From positions 682,001-746,000 of the forward strand of contig CAVSDH010000011.1 of assembly GCA_963726765.1 (NCBI GenBank): a DNA stretch of 64,000 bases. Reading direction: 5' to 3'. The notes under the pieces are model-generated. The model did not search any database, was not told the origin of the DNA, and saw only the letters and a program-made list of their open reading frames with translations. Position numbers and translations under genes: made by a program. This DNA comes from CAIWHR01 sp963726765. GTDB taxonomy: Bacteria > Pseudomonadota > Gammaproteobacteria > Burkholderiales > Casimicrobiaceae. Positions 39,194 through 49,069 of this stretch are shown here, in pieces (positions within the stretch are counted from its first letter, which is position 1; every line of letters starts with the position of its first letter).

Positions 39194-41090
39194 ATGAACG
39201 TTCGTTTCGACAGGATGATCCCCTTCGAATCCTCCAGGTATCACCGGCATCCGCGATGCAGACGGCTGCTGCTCGCAGCTGCATTGCTTGCCTCGATATT
39301 GGATTGTTCGCCCGCGCTGGCGGCCCCCGTCGTCAACGTTGTAGGGACCTTCACGGTGTGTTCGTTCCCGCTCCCTCCCCCGGGCACGCTCGCCTCGCCG
39401 ACCGCTTGCGTGAATCCCGGGCCGCTGGCGCCCATCGCCGAGGTCGACTTCGGGTTTTCGAATGCATTTGCGTTCCCATTCGAGGGAAACGTCCTCGCTA
39501 ATCGCATCGATTTCACGCTAACTGCGCCGGCCATCATCACCGCGGGGGCGTCCGGGTGGTCTCCGAGCATCGCCGGTTGCAAGTGTTTGGCGGTGTCCTT
39601 GCTCAATTCCGCCGGCTACGGCGTTGTCAATGGCTACCCGAGCTTCACCTCGGCGCCACTGTTGCCCGGGACCTACACGGTCTACATCTCGGCCATTTCG
39701 GGGCCTGCCCTCGCCGGCGACGCGTGGATCAAGGGAAGCTTCCAGGTCCTTCCGGTCGCGCCGTTCGTGTTCACTCCCCTGGCAGTACCGGGGGCGACCT
39801 CGACAGCGGGCTTGCAAATCAACAACGCCGGAAATGTTGCGGTGGCGACTGATACGGGCTCATACATTTACAAGTCGGGGACATTTTCCCCGTTGCCGGC
39901 TCCGCCGCCAGGGGTTTCCCTTGTGACCGCCAGCGGCATCAACGATTCCGGTACGGTCGTCGGGACCTTTTTCGATTCGACCGGCACGACCGAGACGGGT
40001 TTCATTCTGAGCGACGGCGTCTACCGAACCGTTGCATATCCCGGATGGGCGAACACAGAAGCACGTGCGGTTAGCAACTCCGGGCTCGTCACCGGGTTTG
40101 CCTATGTGGCCGACCTCGATCCACGGTGCTTCGGTCTCAGGCATACCGACCTTTGCCCCGTCGGCAGCATGATCGGATTCATCTTCGATCCGGGAACCGG
40201 GACGTTCACCGACATCCTCCCCGCGGGGAGCGCTACTCGGTTCGTGCTCGTGCACGGAATCAACAGCGCGGGGCAGGTCGTGGGCAGTTACGTGGCCGAC
40301 GGCGATGCATTCACCGGACAAACAGCCTTCCTGCGCGATGCCGACGGAACCATCCATTCGTTTCAGATCAACAGTAACGTCACGGCGGCGCGCGGGATCA
40401 ACGACAACGGGTTGATTTCCGGCTGGATCTTCGATGGCACGAGGTTTCAGGCATTCGTGGGCACGTCGAACCGGTTACCAGCTGCTGCAGTGCCCCGCGT
40501 CCGTATGCCCCGCGGGCACGGACATCTTCGCGCCCGGCATCAACAATGCGGGGCAGGTGATCGGCGACTGGGGGGACACGGCCACAGGAGCCGGGCAAGC
40601 CTTCATCGCGACCCCTGCTGTGCCTCCCTCGGGGACCACCGCCAATGGGTCCTACACGTTCAACATGCAGGTCGTGCCGAGCACGCCGTTCTACATCGAC
40701 CCTGTGGTGGCCGCCGGGTACGACTACGCGATCGGCAAGGGAGACCCCAGGATCGCCACGGTCCAGTTCCCGGTGGGCATCGGCGACAACCTGTATTCGC
40801 TGGTCCTCGACGACAAGTCACTCGTCGTCGCAGGCGGCGACACATTCGACTTCCGCGCGCACGGCTACCGCAAGGGGATCTCGCGGTTTCGGGTCGCCGG
40901 CATCGATGCCGCCGCGGGTCTGGACCCGGCGAATCCAACGGCGTTTCCGACCGGCCTGACGTTCGTGGGATCCGGCTCATTCACCGGGACGATGACGCCG
41001 CTTTGTCAACGCTCCCCGGCGTCGGGCGGGCACGCAATGCTGACGCCCTGCTTTGGCGGCACCGAGAACGATTCCGGAAACGACGATTGA
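39194..41090 (+). CDS. Secreted HAF-repeat protein, frame-broken
   Basis: The product (about 631 residues after repair) has a signal peptide (cleavage near PALAA, residue 43) and a region of HAF-type repeats (about 190-450) recurring as GIN..G.VVGTF, AVSNSGLVTGF, GINSAGQVVGSY, GINDNGLISGW and GINNAGQVIGDW. A carboxy-terminal domain (YIDPVVAAGYDYAIG, DNLYSLVLDD, GLTFVGSGSFTGTMTPL) is common in extracellular proteins of this type. Near 40473 one inserted base breaks the frame between FQAFVGTSN and YQLLQCPA. ATG 39194 follows GGGAGG. No PEP-CTERM tail is seen at the end. Function unknown; likely secreted. Confidence 0.7.
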
Positions 41091-41207
41091 ATCGAATCGA
41101 GGACGGAAAGCTGCCATGGCGGGAAGCACCGCGACTCGATATCGCGTGGACTACGGTCGCGGGGCGATAGCGACGGGCTGAAGCAGGGCGGGCTGCGGTC
41201 ACGGGAT

Positions 41208-42569
41208 CTACGTTAGCTGGAAAGGGTAGACGGACGGCAGGCGAAGGATCCGCGTGAGCTCGTCCAGCGCGCGGCGCGACTCGTCGGCGAGCTCCGGGTC
41301 CGCAAGATCCTCCGGCGCGAGCCTGTCGCGGTAGGTCCGGCGTATCCAGTCGTCAAGATCCGCGGCGAGCGCGTCGTCCAGGAAGACACGCGCGCCGATT
41401 GCTTTGCGCTCCGGCGTCGTCAGCGCGACGCGCAATCGAAGGCAGGCAGGCCCGCCGCCGTTCTGCATGCTTTCCTTGAGATCGAACGTCAGGATCTCGG
41501 CAATCGGTCCGTCGCTCGCGAGCAGGCGATCGACATAGGCGCACGTTGCGCGATTCGCGCGCACCTGTGCGGGCGCCACCAGCAGGTATCGGCGATCGGC
41601 GCGCGGGAGCAGCTGGCTGTTGAACAGGTACGTGGCGACGGCGTCGTCGACGCCGAGGTCCGTGTCGCGGGCCACGAGCGAGACGAACGCCGGCCCGACG
41701 GCCGCGGCGAGTCGCGCGACGACGGCCGGCTGGTCGACCCAGGCGCGCTCGTGGCAGAAAAGGAGATTGCCCTGGCCGACGGCGATCACGTCGTTGTGGA
41801 AGACGCCGGCATCGATCGCACCCGGATGCTGTTGCGCAAACACCGTCCGCGTCGGGTCGAGGCCGTGCCGCCGCGCGATGGCCTCGCAGGCCTCGCGCGT
41901 CTGCCGCGCCGGGTACTGGCGCGGACCGTCGGCGGCCGCGTCGTACGCGGCGCGCCCGTAGACGAAGAATTCGACGCCGGGCGTGTCGTCTTCTCCGGCG
42001 AATCGCGTGTGATTGGCGGCACCCTCGTCGCCGAATTGCGGCGCCGCCGGCAGCGGGTCGTGGACCGCGAAGCGCGTCGTGTCGGCGAAGATCGCGCGCA
42101 GCACGCGCGTCGTCGTCGTCGCCTCGAGCGAACGGTGAAAATGACTGACGAGATTTGCCGGCGTGAAGTGGACGCGGCCGTCGGCGGTATCTGCCGACGG
42201 GCTCACCGTTGCCGCGTTCGCGACCCACATCGCCGCCGCCGACGAGCAGGCGGCGAGGACGCGCGGCGCCGTCCGGGCCGCGGTTGCGACGACGACGTCG
42301 TCGCTGCCGGAAAATCCCAGCTCGCGCAGGGCGGGGAGGTACGGCCGTTCGTGAGGCGGCAGCACCGCCTGCGCGTAGCCGCGCGCCGCGAGCGCGCGCA
42401 TCTTGGCGAGTCCCTGCAGCGCCGCTTCGCGCGGATGCGCGATCTGCGACGCATGTCGTTCGGCGGCGAGATTTCCGCGGGCGAGTCCCGAGTAGTTGTG
42501 CGTCGGACCCGGTATGCCGTCGAAATTGACCGTCGCATCGGGACCGGGTTCGGTCATGACCGGCGTCAT
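41208..42569 (-). CDS. astB: N-succinylarginine dihydrolase
   Basis: The 453-residue enzyme hydrolyses succinylarginine to succinylornithine, CO2 and ammonia, the second step of the arginine succinyltransferase pathway. Family hallmarks are the start FDGIPGPTHNYSGLARGN, the HFHRSLEATT region, FCHERAW and the catalytic cysteine in NGGGPACLRLRV near residue 375. ATG 42569 overlaps the astA stop (ATGA); MTEPGP four codons on is a second possible start. Length is close to the E. coli enzyme. Confidence 0.95.
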   Translation of the reverse strand: MTPVMTEPGPDATVNFDGIPGPTHNYSGLARGNLAAERHASQIAHPREAALQGLAKMRALAARGYAQAVLPPHERPYLPALRELGFSGSDDVVVATAARTAPRVLAACSSAAAMWVANAATVSPSADTADGRVHFTPANLVSHFHRSLEATTTTRVLRAIFADTTRFAVHDPLPAAPQFGDEGAANHTRFAGEDDTPGVEFFVYGRAAYDAAADGPRQYPARQTREACEAIARRHGLDPTRTVFAQQHPGAIDAGVFHNDVIAVGQGNLLFCHERAWVDQPAVVARLAAAVGPAFVSLVARDTDLGVDDAVATYLFNSQLLPRADRRYLLVAPAQVRANRATCAYVDRLLASDGPIAEILTFDLKESMQNGGGPACLRLRVALTTPERKAIGARVFLDDALAADLDDWIRRTYRDRLAPEDLADPELADESRRALDELTRILRLPSVYPFQLT

Positions 42570-43609
42570 CGGTCCCTCGGCGACAGCGGGACCGCGCGAA
42601 TCGTGTCGCCTTTGTCGATGCCGAGCTGCTCCGCAACGTAGGGCAGCAACGGAAAGCCGTCCACGCGAGCGGGGGCCTGCACGAGCAACGCCCGGTACGA
42701 CTCGAACTTGCGGTTGGCGACGAGCCACACGACATCGCGCGACAGGTGATCCGGCACCTGTTCGCGTTCGCCGATGTCGACCGGAAAGAGCCGGCTCCCG
42801 CGTACGGCGTGGATGTTGTCGCGGAAGCATTCGACCGTGGGGCCGGCGTCGAAGATGTCGACATGGCCCTCGTAGCGGAATCCCTCCTGCTCCAGCATTG
42901 CGCGCGCCGGCTGCGTGTCCGCGTGCACCTCGCCGATGACCGCGCGCGCCGCTTCGGGCAGCAGGTTCACGTAGACCGGATGGCGTGGCATCAGCTCCGC
43001 CACGAACGATTTCTGGCCGATGCCCGTCAGGTTGTCCGCGGTCGTGTACTCCATGGCGAAGAAGTGCCGGCCGAGACCTTCCCAGAACGGGCTCCGGCCG
43101 TCGGCGTCGAGCTTGCCGCGCAATTCGGCGATCACCTTCGGCGCGAAGCGATCGGCAAACTCCGCGATGAAAAGGAACCGGCTCTTGGCGAGGAGCGGTC
43201 CGTTCTTCGCGTGGCGGTAACCCTGGTCGAGGAACAGCGAGCAGAGCTCGGTATGGCCGGTGTGATCGTTCTCGAGGAAAAGCGTGGGAACGGCCGTGTA
43301 CACCGAAAGCGCGCGCGACGCATGGACCAGCGTGCCGACATGGTAGTTGTACCAAGGCTCGTTCAGGCCGACCGCCGCTTCGATCGCTGAGATCCCGACG
43401 ACACGGTTCGTCGCCGCGTCCACGAGCACGAACACGTAGCAGGCGTCGGCGCGCGACGCCGTGCCGGCGAACGACGCCAGCGAACGGCCGATGCGCGACG
43501 CGAGGCGCTCGCGGTCGGCAGGCAGCGTGGTGAGCCCGTGCCCGGTGCGCTCGGACAAGGCGAGCACGGCGGGGAGGTCGTCCTGCGCGATCGGCCGGAC
43601 GAAGAACAT
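42566..43609 (-). CDS. astA: Arginine N-succinyltransferase
   Basis: The 347-residue enzyme uses succinyl-CoA to succinylate arginine, the first step of the AST catabolic pathway. It is an unusual GNAT-like fold with the start FVRPIAQDDLPAVLALSERTG, the NEPWYNYHVGTLVHAS segment, HTGHTELCSLFL and HFFAMEYTTADNLTG. The ATG follows GAGGGAC. It sits between astC and astB with close or overlapping junctions. Confidence 0.95.
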   Translation of the reverse strand: MFFVRPIAQDDLPAVLALSERTGHGLTTLPADRERLASRIGRSLASFAGTASRADACYVFVLVDAATNRVVGISAIEAAVGLNEPWYNYHVGTLVHASRALSVYTAVPTLFLENDHTGHTELCSLFLDQGYRHAKNGPLLAKSRFLFIAEFADRFAPKVIAELRGKLDADGRSPFWEGLGRHFFAMEYTTADNLTGIGQKSFVAELMPRHPVYVNLLPEAARAVIGEVHADTQPARAMLEQEGFRYEGHVDIFDAGPTVECFRDNIHAVRGSRLFPVDIGEREQVPDHLSRDVVWLVANRKFESYRALLVQAPARVDGFPLLPYVAEQLGIDKGDTIRAVPLSPRDR

Positions 43610-43617
43610 CGGGTCCC

Positions 43618-44832
43618 TCAGGCGAGTGCGCGGTTGAGCGCGACTTCGAGCCGCGCCAGGCCTTCGAGAATCTCGTCGAGGCTGATGACGAGCGACGGCG
43701 CGATGCGCAGGACGTCCGGGCCCGCGACCAGCACGATCAGGCCCGCGTCGGCGGCGGCCTTCATGACGTCCATGGACTTGCCCTTCCAGCGCGTGTCGAG
43801 CTCGGCCCCGAGCCACACGCCCTCGCCGCGCAGGTCCGCGAACACGCGGCGGCGCACGTTGATCGCCTTCAGCCCTTCCATGAAGAGCGCGTGGCGCGCC
43901 TTGACGCCGTCCAGGACTTCCGTCGTGTTGATGACGTCGAACACCGCGCCGGCAACGGCGCAGGCGAGCGGATTGCCGCCATACGTCGTGCCGTGGACGC
44001 CGACGCCGAACGCGCCGGCGATTTCGGTGGTGGTCAGCATTGCGCCGACCGGGAAGCCGCCGCCCAGCCCCTTGGCGCTCGTGAGAATGTCGGGGACGAT
44101 GCCCTTCTGCATGTACGAGAACAGCGTACCGGTTCGTCCCATGCCGCTCTGGATCTCGTCCAGGATCAGCAGCGCGTGATGCTCGTTGCAAAGGCGCCGC
44201 GCCGCCTGCAGAAAGGCGGGTGTTCCGGGCGTCATTCCCCCTTCGCCCTGCATCGGTTCGAGGATCACCGCGCAGATGTCGTCGCCGCCTTCGTCCCGGA
44301 ACGCCGCCTCGAGCGCGGCGACGTCGTTGTAGGGGATGTGCGTGAATCCCGACGGATTCGGTCCGAAGCCCGACGAGTATTTCGCCTGCCCGCCGGCCGT
44401 GACCGTGAGCAGCGTGCGGCCGTGGAACGCGTTGAGCGTCGAGATCACGCGGAATTTCTGCGCTCCGAACCGATCGTTCGCGTATCGGCGCGCGAGCTTC
44501 AACGCCGCCTCGTTCGCCTCGGCGCCGGAATTGCAGAAGAACGCGCGCTCGGCGAACGTCGCATCGGTCAGGCGCTTCGCAAGGCGCAGCGCGGGCTCGT
44601 TCGTCATCCAGTTGGAGACATGCCAGAGCTTGCGCGACTGATCTTCGATGGCCTTCACCATCGCCGGGTGGCAGTGGCCGAGCGCCGTCACCGCGACGCC
44701 GCTGGCAAAGTCGATGTACAGGCGACCGTCCTGGTCCCAGACCCGCGAGCCTTCGCCGCGCACCGGCACGAACGGCGATGGCGCATAACACGGGACCATC
44801 AGCTCGTCGAACGTCGCGCGCGTGACCGGCAT
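43618..44832 (-). CDS. astC: Succinylornithine/acetylornithine transaminase
   Basis: The class III aminotransferase moves the amino group of succinylornithine to 2-oxoglutarate. It has the start DELMVPCYAPSPFVPVRGEG, the PLP phosphate-binding FCNSGAEANEAALK, LILDEIQSGMGRTG and the Schiff-base lysine in TSAKGLGGGFPVGAML near residue 250. From ATG 44832 it is 404 residues, the family length. A longer frame from 44949 would overlap the ridA stop (ATGA) and add 39 low-complexity residues; that start is possible, as its CGGCGGA site is better. ArgD-type biosynthetic use cannot be excluded, but the ast neighbours favour catabolism. Confidence 0.92.
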   Translation of the reverse strand: MPVTRATFDELMVPCYAPSPFVPVRGEGSRVWDQDGRLYIDFASGVAVTALGHCHPAMVKAIEDQSRKLWHVSNWMTNEPALRLAKRLTDATFAERAFFCNSGAEANEAALKLARRYANDRFGAQKFRVISTLNAFHGRTLLTVTAGGQAKYSSGFGPNPSGFTHIPYNDVAALEAAFRDEGGDDICAVILEPMQGEGGMTPGTPAFLQAARRLCNEHHALLILDEIQSGMGRTGTLFSYMQKGIVPDILTSAKGLGGGFPVGAMLTTTEIAGAFGVGVHGTTYGGNPLACAVAGAVFDVINTTEVLDGVKARHALFMEGLKAINVRRRVFADLRGEGVWLGAELDTRWKGKSMDVMKAAADAGLIVLVAGPDVLRIAPSLVISLDEILEGLARLEVALNRALA

Positions 44833-44945
44833 CGTCGCCGCATTGCTCGAGCCGGGGGTCACCTCGCGTCGCGACGACGCCGCGATGACCGCCTTCGCCG
44901 ACGACGAAAGTGGCGGAGCCACGGCGGAATCCGGCGGCGGCGCGC

Positions 44946-45320
44946 TCATTCCGCCGGTGACGCAGGGGGAATCGCGGCGACGACCTGAATTTCGACCTTG
45001 TAGTCCGGACCCGCGAGCACGGCCTGCACGGTCGCGCGCGCGGGCGTGGCGCCTGCGACGACCCACTTCTCCCAGACGGCGTTCATCGCCGCGAAATCGG
45101 CGATGTCGGGAAGATAGATCGTCGCCGACAGGAGCCGCGACTTGTCGCTGCCGGCTTCGTGCAGCAGATCGTCGATCTGGGTGAGCACCTGATGCGTCTG
45201 GTCCGCGATGTCGGCTTTCGGATCCCTCGCGACCTGGCCGGCGAGATACGCGGTGCCCGACGCGCGATTGATCACGAGCTCCGACAGGCGTTTGCCGACA
45301 TGACGGCGTTCGATGGTCAT
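44946..45320 (-). CDS. RidA/YjgF family deaminase
   Basis: The 124-residue Rid protein has the fold and length of enamine/imine deaminases: ASGTAYLAGQVARDP at the start, ADQTHQVLTQIDDLL, and the late PARATVQAVLAGPDYKVEIQVVA with the conserved arginine. It is first in the operon before astC. Rid proteins remove reactive intermediates formed by PLP enzymes, which fits placement beside an aminotransferase. Confidence 0.88.
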   Translation of the reverse strand: MTIERRHVGKRLSELVINRASGTAYLAGQVARDPKADIADQTHQVLTQIDDLLHEAGSDKSRLLSATIYLPDIADFAAMNAVWEKWVVAGATPARATVQAVLAGPDYKVEIQVVAAIPPASPAE

Positions 45321-45381
45321 GGTGCTATCCTGAACTCTATCGCGCGCCGGAAGGGGACGCGGCCACGGCATTGTAACGGAG

Positions 45382-45756
45382 ATGAGCTCGCGATTTGCAC
45401 TGATGCTCGCTGCCGCGCTGCTGTTCGCCGCGGTGGCTGCCGGCGCGTTCGGCGCCCACGCGCTGAAGGCGCGCCTTGCGCCCGACGCCATGGTCGTCTA
45501 CCACACCGCCGTCCAGTACCACTTCTGGCACGGTCTCGGCCTGCTCGCGGTCGGACTCCTGCTCCTGCACAAGCCCGACAGCGTTCCCCTGGCGGTTGCC
45601 GCCTGGCTTTTCGCCGCGGGAATCGCGCTTTTTTCGGGAAGCCTCTACGCGCTCGCGCTGACGGGTGTGCGCGGCCTCGGCGCCGTCACGCCGGTTGGCG
45701 GCGTCGCGTTTCTGGGCGGTTGGGTTGCGCTGGCCTGGGCGGCGTGGCGATGGTGA
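45382..45756 (+). CDS. DUF423 membrane protein
   Basis: The 124-residue protein has four membrane helices and the DUF423 hallmarks GAFGAHALK and YHTAVQYHFWHGLGLL (about 22-55), with GSLYALALTG and TPVGG later. The function of this widespread family is not known. It is divergent from the ridA-ast operon. Confidence 0.88.
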   Translation: MSSRFALMLAAALLFAAVAAGAFGAHALKARLAPDAMVVYHTAVQYHFWHGLGLLAVGLLLLHKPDSVPLAVAAWLFAAGIALFSGSLYALALTGVRGLGAVTPVGGVAFLGGWVALAWAAWRW

Positions 45757-45766
45757 GCCCTCTCCG

Positions 45767-46738
45767 TCAGTCGACCCTCGCCCCCGAGTCCTTGACGACC
45801 TTCGCCCATTTCACGGTCTCGGCCGCGATGTGTTTCTCGAAGTCCTCCGGCGAGCCGCCCACGGCGTTGGCCCCCTGCTTCGCGAGCCGCTCCTTCGCGT
45901 CCGGAGTCGCCAGCCATTTCGCGACCTCCGCATTGAGCTTCACGACGATGGCCGGCGGCGTTCCGGCCGGCGCGAGGAGGCCGAACCACGACGAGGATTC
46001 GAACCCGGGAAGACCCGCTTCCGCGATGGTGGGAACGTCGGGCAGGGCGGGTGCGCGCGTCGCGGTGGTGACGGCCAGCGCGCGCAGCTTGCCCGCCTTG
46101 ATCTGAGGCAGCGATGGCGGCAGGTTGTCGAACATCAGCTGCACCTGCCCGCCCAACAAGTCCTGCAACGCGGGCGCGCTGCCCTTGTACGGAATGTGCG
46201 TCATCTGCACGCCCGCCATCACCTTGAAGAGCTCGCCGGACAGGTGAATCGAGGTTCCGCTGCCGGAGGACGCGAAGTTGAGCTTGCCGGGATTCGCCTT
46301 CGCGTACGCGATGAGCTCCGCCACCGAATTCACGGGCACGGCCGGATTCACGACGAGCACGTTCGGGACGCCGGCCACGAGGATCACGGGAACGAAATCC
46401 TTCACGTGGTCGTACGGCATCTTCGCGTATAGGCTGGCATTGATCGCATGCGTCCCGACCGTGCCCATCTCGAGGGTGTAACCGTCGGGCGCGCTTTTCG
46501 CGACGAGCTCCGACCCGATGTTGCCGCCCGCCCCCGGCCGGTTGTCGACGATGACCTGCTGGCCCCACGCCTCGGTCAGCTTCTGCGCGACGTCGCGCGC
46601 AAGGATGTCGGTGGCGCCGCCCGGCGGAAACGGGACGACGATCCGGATCGGCTTGGTCGGGTAGGACTGCGCCGACGCCAGCGCGGCGGACAGCGCCAGC
46701 AGCATCCCAAGGGTCCATCGTTGCAGCAGGATGTTCAT
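45767..46738 (-). CDS. Bug/TctC-type periplasmic binding protein 1
   Basis: The 323-residue protein has a signal peptide (cleavage near LASAQ, residue 24) and the tripartite tricarboxylate receptor fold: PTKPIRIVVPFPPGGATDI, VDNRPGAGGNIGSELVAKS, YAKMPYDHVKDF, HIPYKGSAPALQDLLGGQV. Such proteins bind small carboxylates and similar ligands. Orphan copies are very numerous in Burkholderiales. No tctA or tctB permease gene is in the window. Confidence 0.92.
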   Translation of the reverse strand: MNILLQRWTLGMLLALSAALASAQSYPTKPIRIVVPFPPGGATDILARDVAQKLTEAWGQQVIVDNRPGAGGNIGSELVAKSAPDGYTLEMGTVGTHAINASLYAKMPYDHVKDFVPVILVAGVPNVLVVNPAVPVNSVAELIAYAKANPGKLNFASSGSGTSIHLSGELFKVMAGVQMTHIPYKGSAPALQDLLGGQVQLMFDNLPPSLPQIKAGKLRALAVTTATRAPALPDVPTIAEAGLPGFESSSWFGLLAPAGTPPAIVVKLNAEVAKWLATPDAKERLAKQGANAVGGSPEDFEKHIAAETVKWAKVVKDSGARVD

Positions 46739-46751
46739 TCCGCTCTCCCGG

Positions 46752-47735
46752 TCAATCGACCTTTGCGCCAGACGCTTTCACGATCCGCGCGTACTTCGTC
46801 AATTCGGAGGCGATGAACTGCGCGAATTGCTCGGGCGTGTTCGGCGCGGGTTCGGCGCCGTCGGCCACGAAGCGTGCGCGAACGTCCGGCGTGGTCAGGA
46901 TCTTCGTCACGTCGGCATTCCACTTGGCGACGATCGCAGGCGGCGTGCCGGCGGGCGCGAACAGGCCGTACCACGTCGAAATGTCGAAGCCCGGCAGGCC
47001 GGCCTCGGCCATCGTCGGCAGCTCCGGTGCGAGGCTCGAGCGCTTCGCCGTCGTCACCGCCAGCGCGCGCAGCTTGCCGCCCTTGACCTGCGCCATTGCG
47101 TTGGCGAGATTGTCGAACATGAACTGGGTGTCGCCGGCGAGCAGCGCCTGCGTCGCCGGCGCGCCGCCCTTGTAGGGGATGTGGACCGAATCGGTCCCGG
47201 TCTCGACCTTGTACAACTCGCCTGCGAGATGACCTGCACTGCCGTTGCTGCCCGAGCCGAAGGAGAGCTTGCCCGGATTCGCCCTGGTGTAGGAGATGAA
47301 CTCCTTGACGTTCTGCACCGGAGAGCTCGCGTTGACGACGAGCACGTTCGGCGTGACGGCGATCAGCGTGATCGGCGCGAAATCCTTGACGGCGTCGTAA
47401 GGCATTTTCGCGTAGAGGCTGGGATTCACCGCGTGCGTCGAAAGCGCACCGAGGAGGATCGTGTAGCCGTCTGGCGGCGATTTGGCGACCAGGTCGGCAC
47501 CGATGTTCCCGCCGGCGCCGGGCTTGTTCTCTACAACGACCGACGTGCCCCATGCCTCCGACAGCTTCTGCGCGATCAGCCGCCCCGCGAAATCGAGCGA
47601 GCCGCCCGGCGGGAACGGAACGATCAGTTTGACGGGTTTGGCGGGATAGGTCTCGGCGGCGGTCGCCGGAGATGAAACGCCGATCGTGCACGCAACCGCC
47701 AACCCGGTTGCAACAATTCGAAACAATCGCTTCAT
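46752..47735 (-). CDS. Bug/TctC-type periplasmic binding protein 2
   Basis: A 327-residue paralogue of its neighbour, with a signal peptide (cleavage near PATAAE, residue 27) and the same blocks: PAKPVKLIVPFPPGGSLDF, VENKPGAGGNIGADLVAKS, YAKMPYDAVKDFAP, HIPYKGGAPATQALLAGDT. It ends 13 bases before copy 1 and is the first of the pair. Differences around the ligand pocket (SLDF against ATDI) suggest another substrate. Confidence 0.92.
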   Translation of the reverse strand: MKRLFRIVATGLAVACTIGVSSPATAAETYPAKPVKLIVPFPPGGSLDFAGRLIAQKLSEAWGTSVVVENKPGAGGNIGADLVAKSPPDGYTILLGALSTHAVNPSLYAKMPYDAVKDFAPITLIAVTPNVLVVNASSPVQNVKEFISYTRANPGKLSFGSGSNGSAGHLAGELYKVETGTDSVHIPYKGGAPATQALLAGDTQFMFDNLANAMAQVKGGKLRALAVTTAKRSSLAPELPTMAEAGLPGFDISTWYGLFAPAGTPPAIVAKWNADVTKILTTPDVRARFVADGAEPAPNTPEQFAQFIASELTKYARIVKASGAKVD

Positions 47736-47863
47736 CGCGGAACTTCCTTCGTCTGGCCCACTCTGGATCATTCTAGCAATCTGCCCGCGTCGCGTTTGCC
47801 GCGGGCGAGCGCCCCGGCGCATAATCGCCGCTTTTGGCATCTTTTCGAAGCCCACGCGCGTCC

Positions 47864-49054
47864 ATGAGCAAGCCCGTCCTCGGTGCCATCGCAGTGTTCT
47901 TCATCTTGATCGCGGCGGGCGCCGGTTTCTTCTTCGGGCAGCAGCGCGGCCAGGGCGCGCCCGGCGCCGCGGCGTCGGGAGGACCGCCGGCGGCGAAGGG
48001 CGCGGCCACCGGCGGACCCTCGGGCGGTGTGACGGTCGAGGCCGTCAAGGTTGCGCTGGCCCAGCTTCCGCAGACGATAACCGCAGTCGGCAGCTTGCGG
48101 TCCGACGAATCCGTCACGGTAAGGCCGGAAGTCGCGGGACGCATCAGCGCCATCCGCTTCAACGAGGGGCAACGCGTCGCGAAGGGAGCGACGCTCGTGC
48201 TGCTCGACCCCTCGATCAACGAGGCCGATGTCGGGCAGGCGCGCGCCAACCTCAAGCTCGCGCAGTCGAAGTTCGATCGCGCCACGGACCTCGCCAAGAG
48301 CAACTTCATCTCGGGGCAGGCGAAGGACGAGGCCGAAAACAATCTCCGCGTCGCCGAGGCCGCGCTGCAGCTCGCGCAGGCGAAGCTCGCGAAGACCGAG
48401 ATCAAGGCGCCGTTCTCCGGCATCATCGGGCTTCGTGTCGTGTCCGTCGGCGACTACGTCAAGGAAGGTGCGGACGTCGTCAATCTGGAAGCCATCGATC
48501 CTCTGAAAGTCGACTTTCGCGTTCCCGAGGTCTACATGCGGCAGGTTCAGGTCGGGCAGACCTTGCAGGTTGCCCTCGACGCGCTGCCCGGCAAGACGTA
48601 CGAGGGCCGCGTCTTCGCCATCAATCCGCTGGTCGATGCGACGGGCCGCTCGATCGTGATCCGCGCGCAGGTGAAGAACGCCGATACGGCGCTGCGCCCC
48701 GGCATGTTCGCCCGTGTGCGTCTCATCACGCGTGATCAGCAGGACGCTCTCGTGCTGCCCGAGCAGACCATCGTGCCGCAGGGCGACGAGCAGTACGTTT
48801 TCAAGGTGGTCGACGGCAAGGCTCTGCGCACCAAGGTCACGGTGGGCCAGCGGCGCGACGGCAAGGTCGAGATCCTGAGCGGACTCTCGGCCGGCGACAC
48901 GGTGGTGAGCGCGGGGCAGTTGAAGCTGCGCGATGGCGTTCCGGTCGCGGTCGCCGGCAACGGGGAGCGCGCGGTGGCCGGCGGGCCGGGTGGGGAACCC
49001 GCGGCGACGGAATCCGGAAAGGCCGCTCCAGCGGGCGCCGCGCCGAAATCCTGA
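47864..49054 (+). CDS. RND efflux periplasmic adaptor (membrane fusion protein)
   Basis: The 396-residue adaptor has an amino-terminal membrane anchor (about 6-24), a Gly/Ala/Pro linker, and the HlyD/AcrA order of lipoyl half, coiled coil (about 120-180, QARANLKLAQSKFDRATDLAK), second lipoyl half (KTEIKAPFSGIIG), beta-barrel and membrane-proximal domain. There is no lipobox. It links the RND pump to an outer-membrane channel. The pump gene starts 15 bases on; no outer-membrane factor gene follows. Confidence 0.92.
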   Translation: MSKPVLGAIAVFFILIAAGAGFFFGQQRGQGAPGAAASGGPPAAKGAATGGPSGGVTVEAVKVALAQLPQTITAVGSLRSDESVTVRPEVAGRISAIRFNEGQRVAKGATLVLLDPSINEADVGQARANLKLAQSKFDRATDLAKSNFISGQAKDEAENNLRVAEAALQLAQAKLAKTEIKAPFSGIIGLRVVSVGDYVKEGADVVNLEAIDPLKVDFRVPEVYMRQVQVGQTLQVALDALPGKTYEGRVFAINPLVDATGRSIVIRAQVKNADTALRPGMFARVRLITRDQQDALVLPEQTIVPQGDEQYVFKVVDGKALRTKVTVGQRRDGKVEILSGLSAGDTVVSAGQLKLRDGVPVAVAGNGERAVAGGPGGEPAATESGKAAPAGAAPKS

Positions 49055-49069
49055 GGCGGGAGACGAGCG

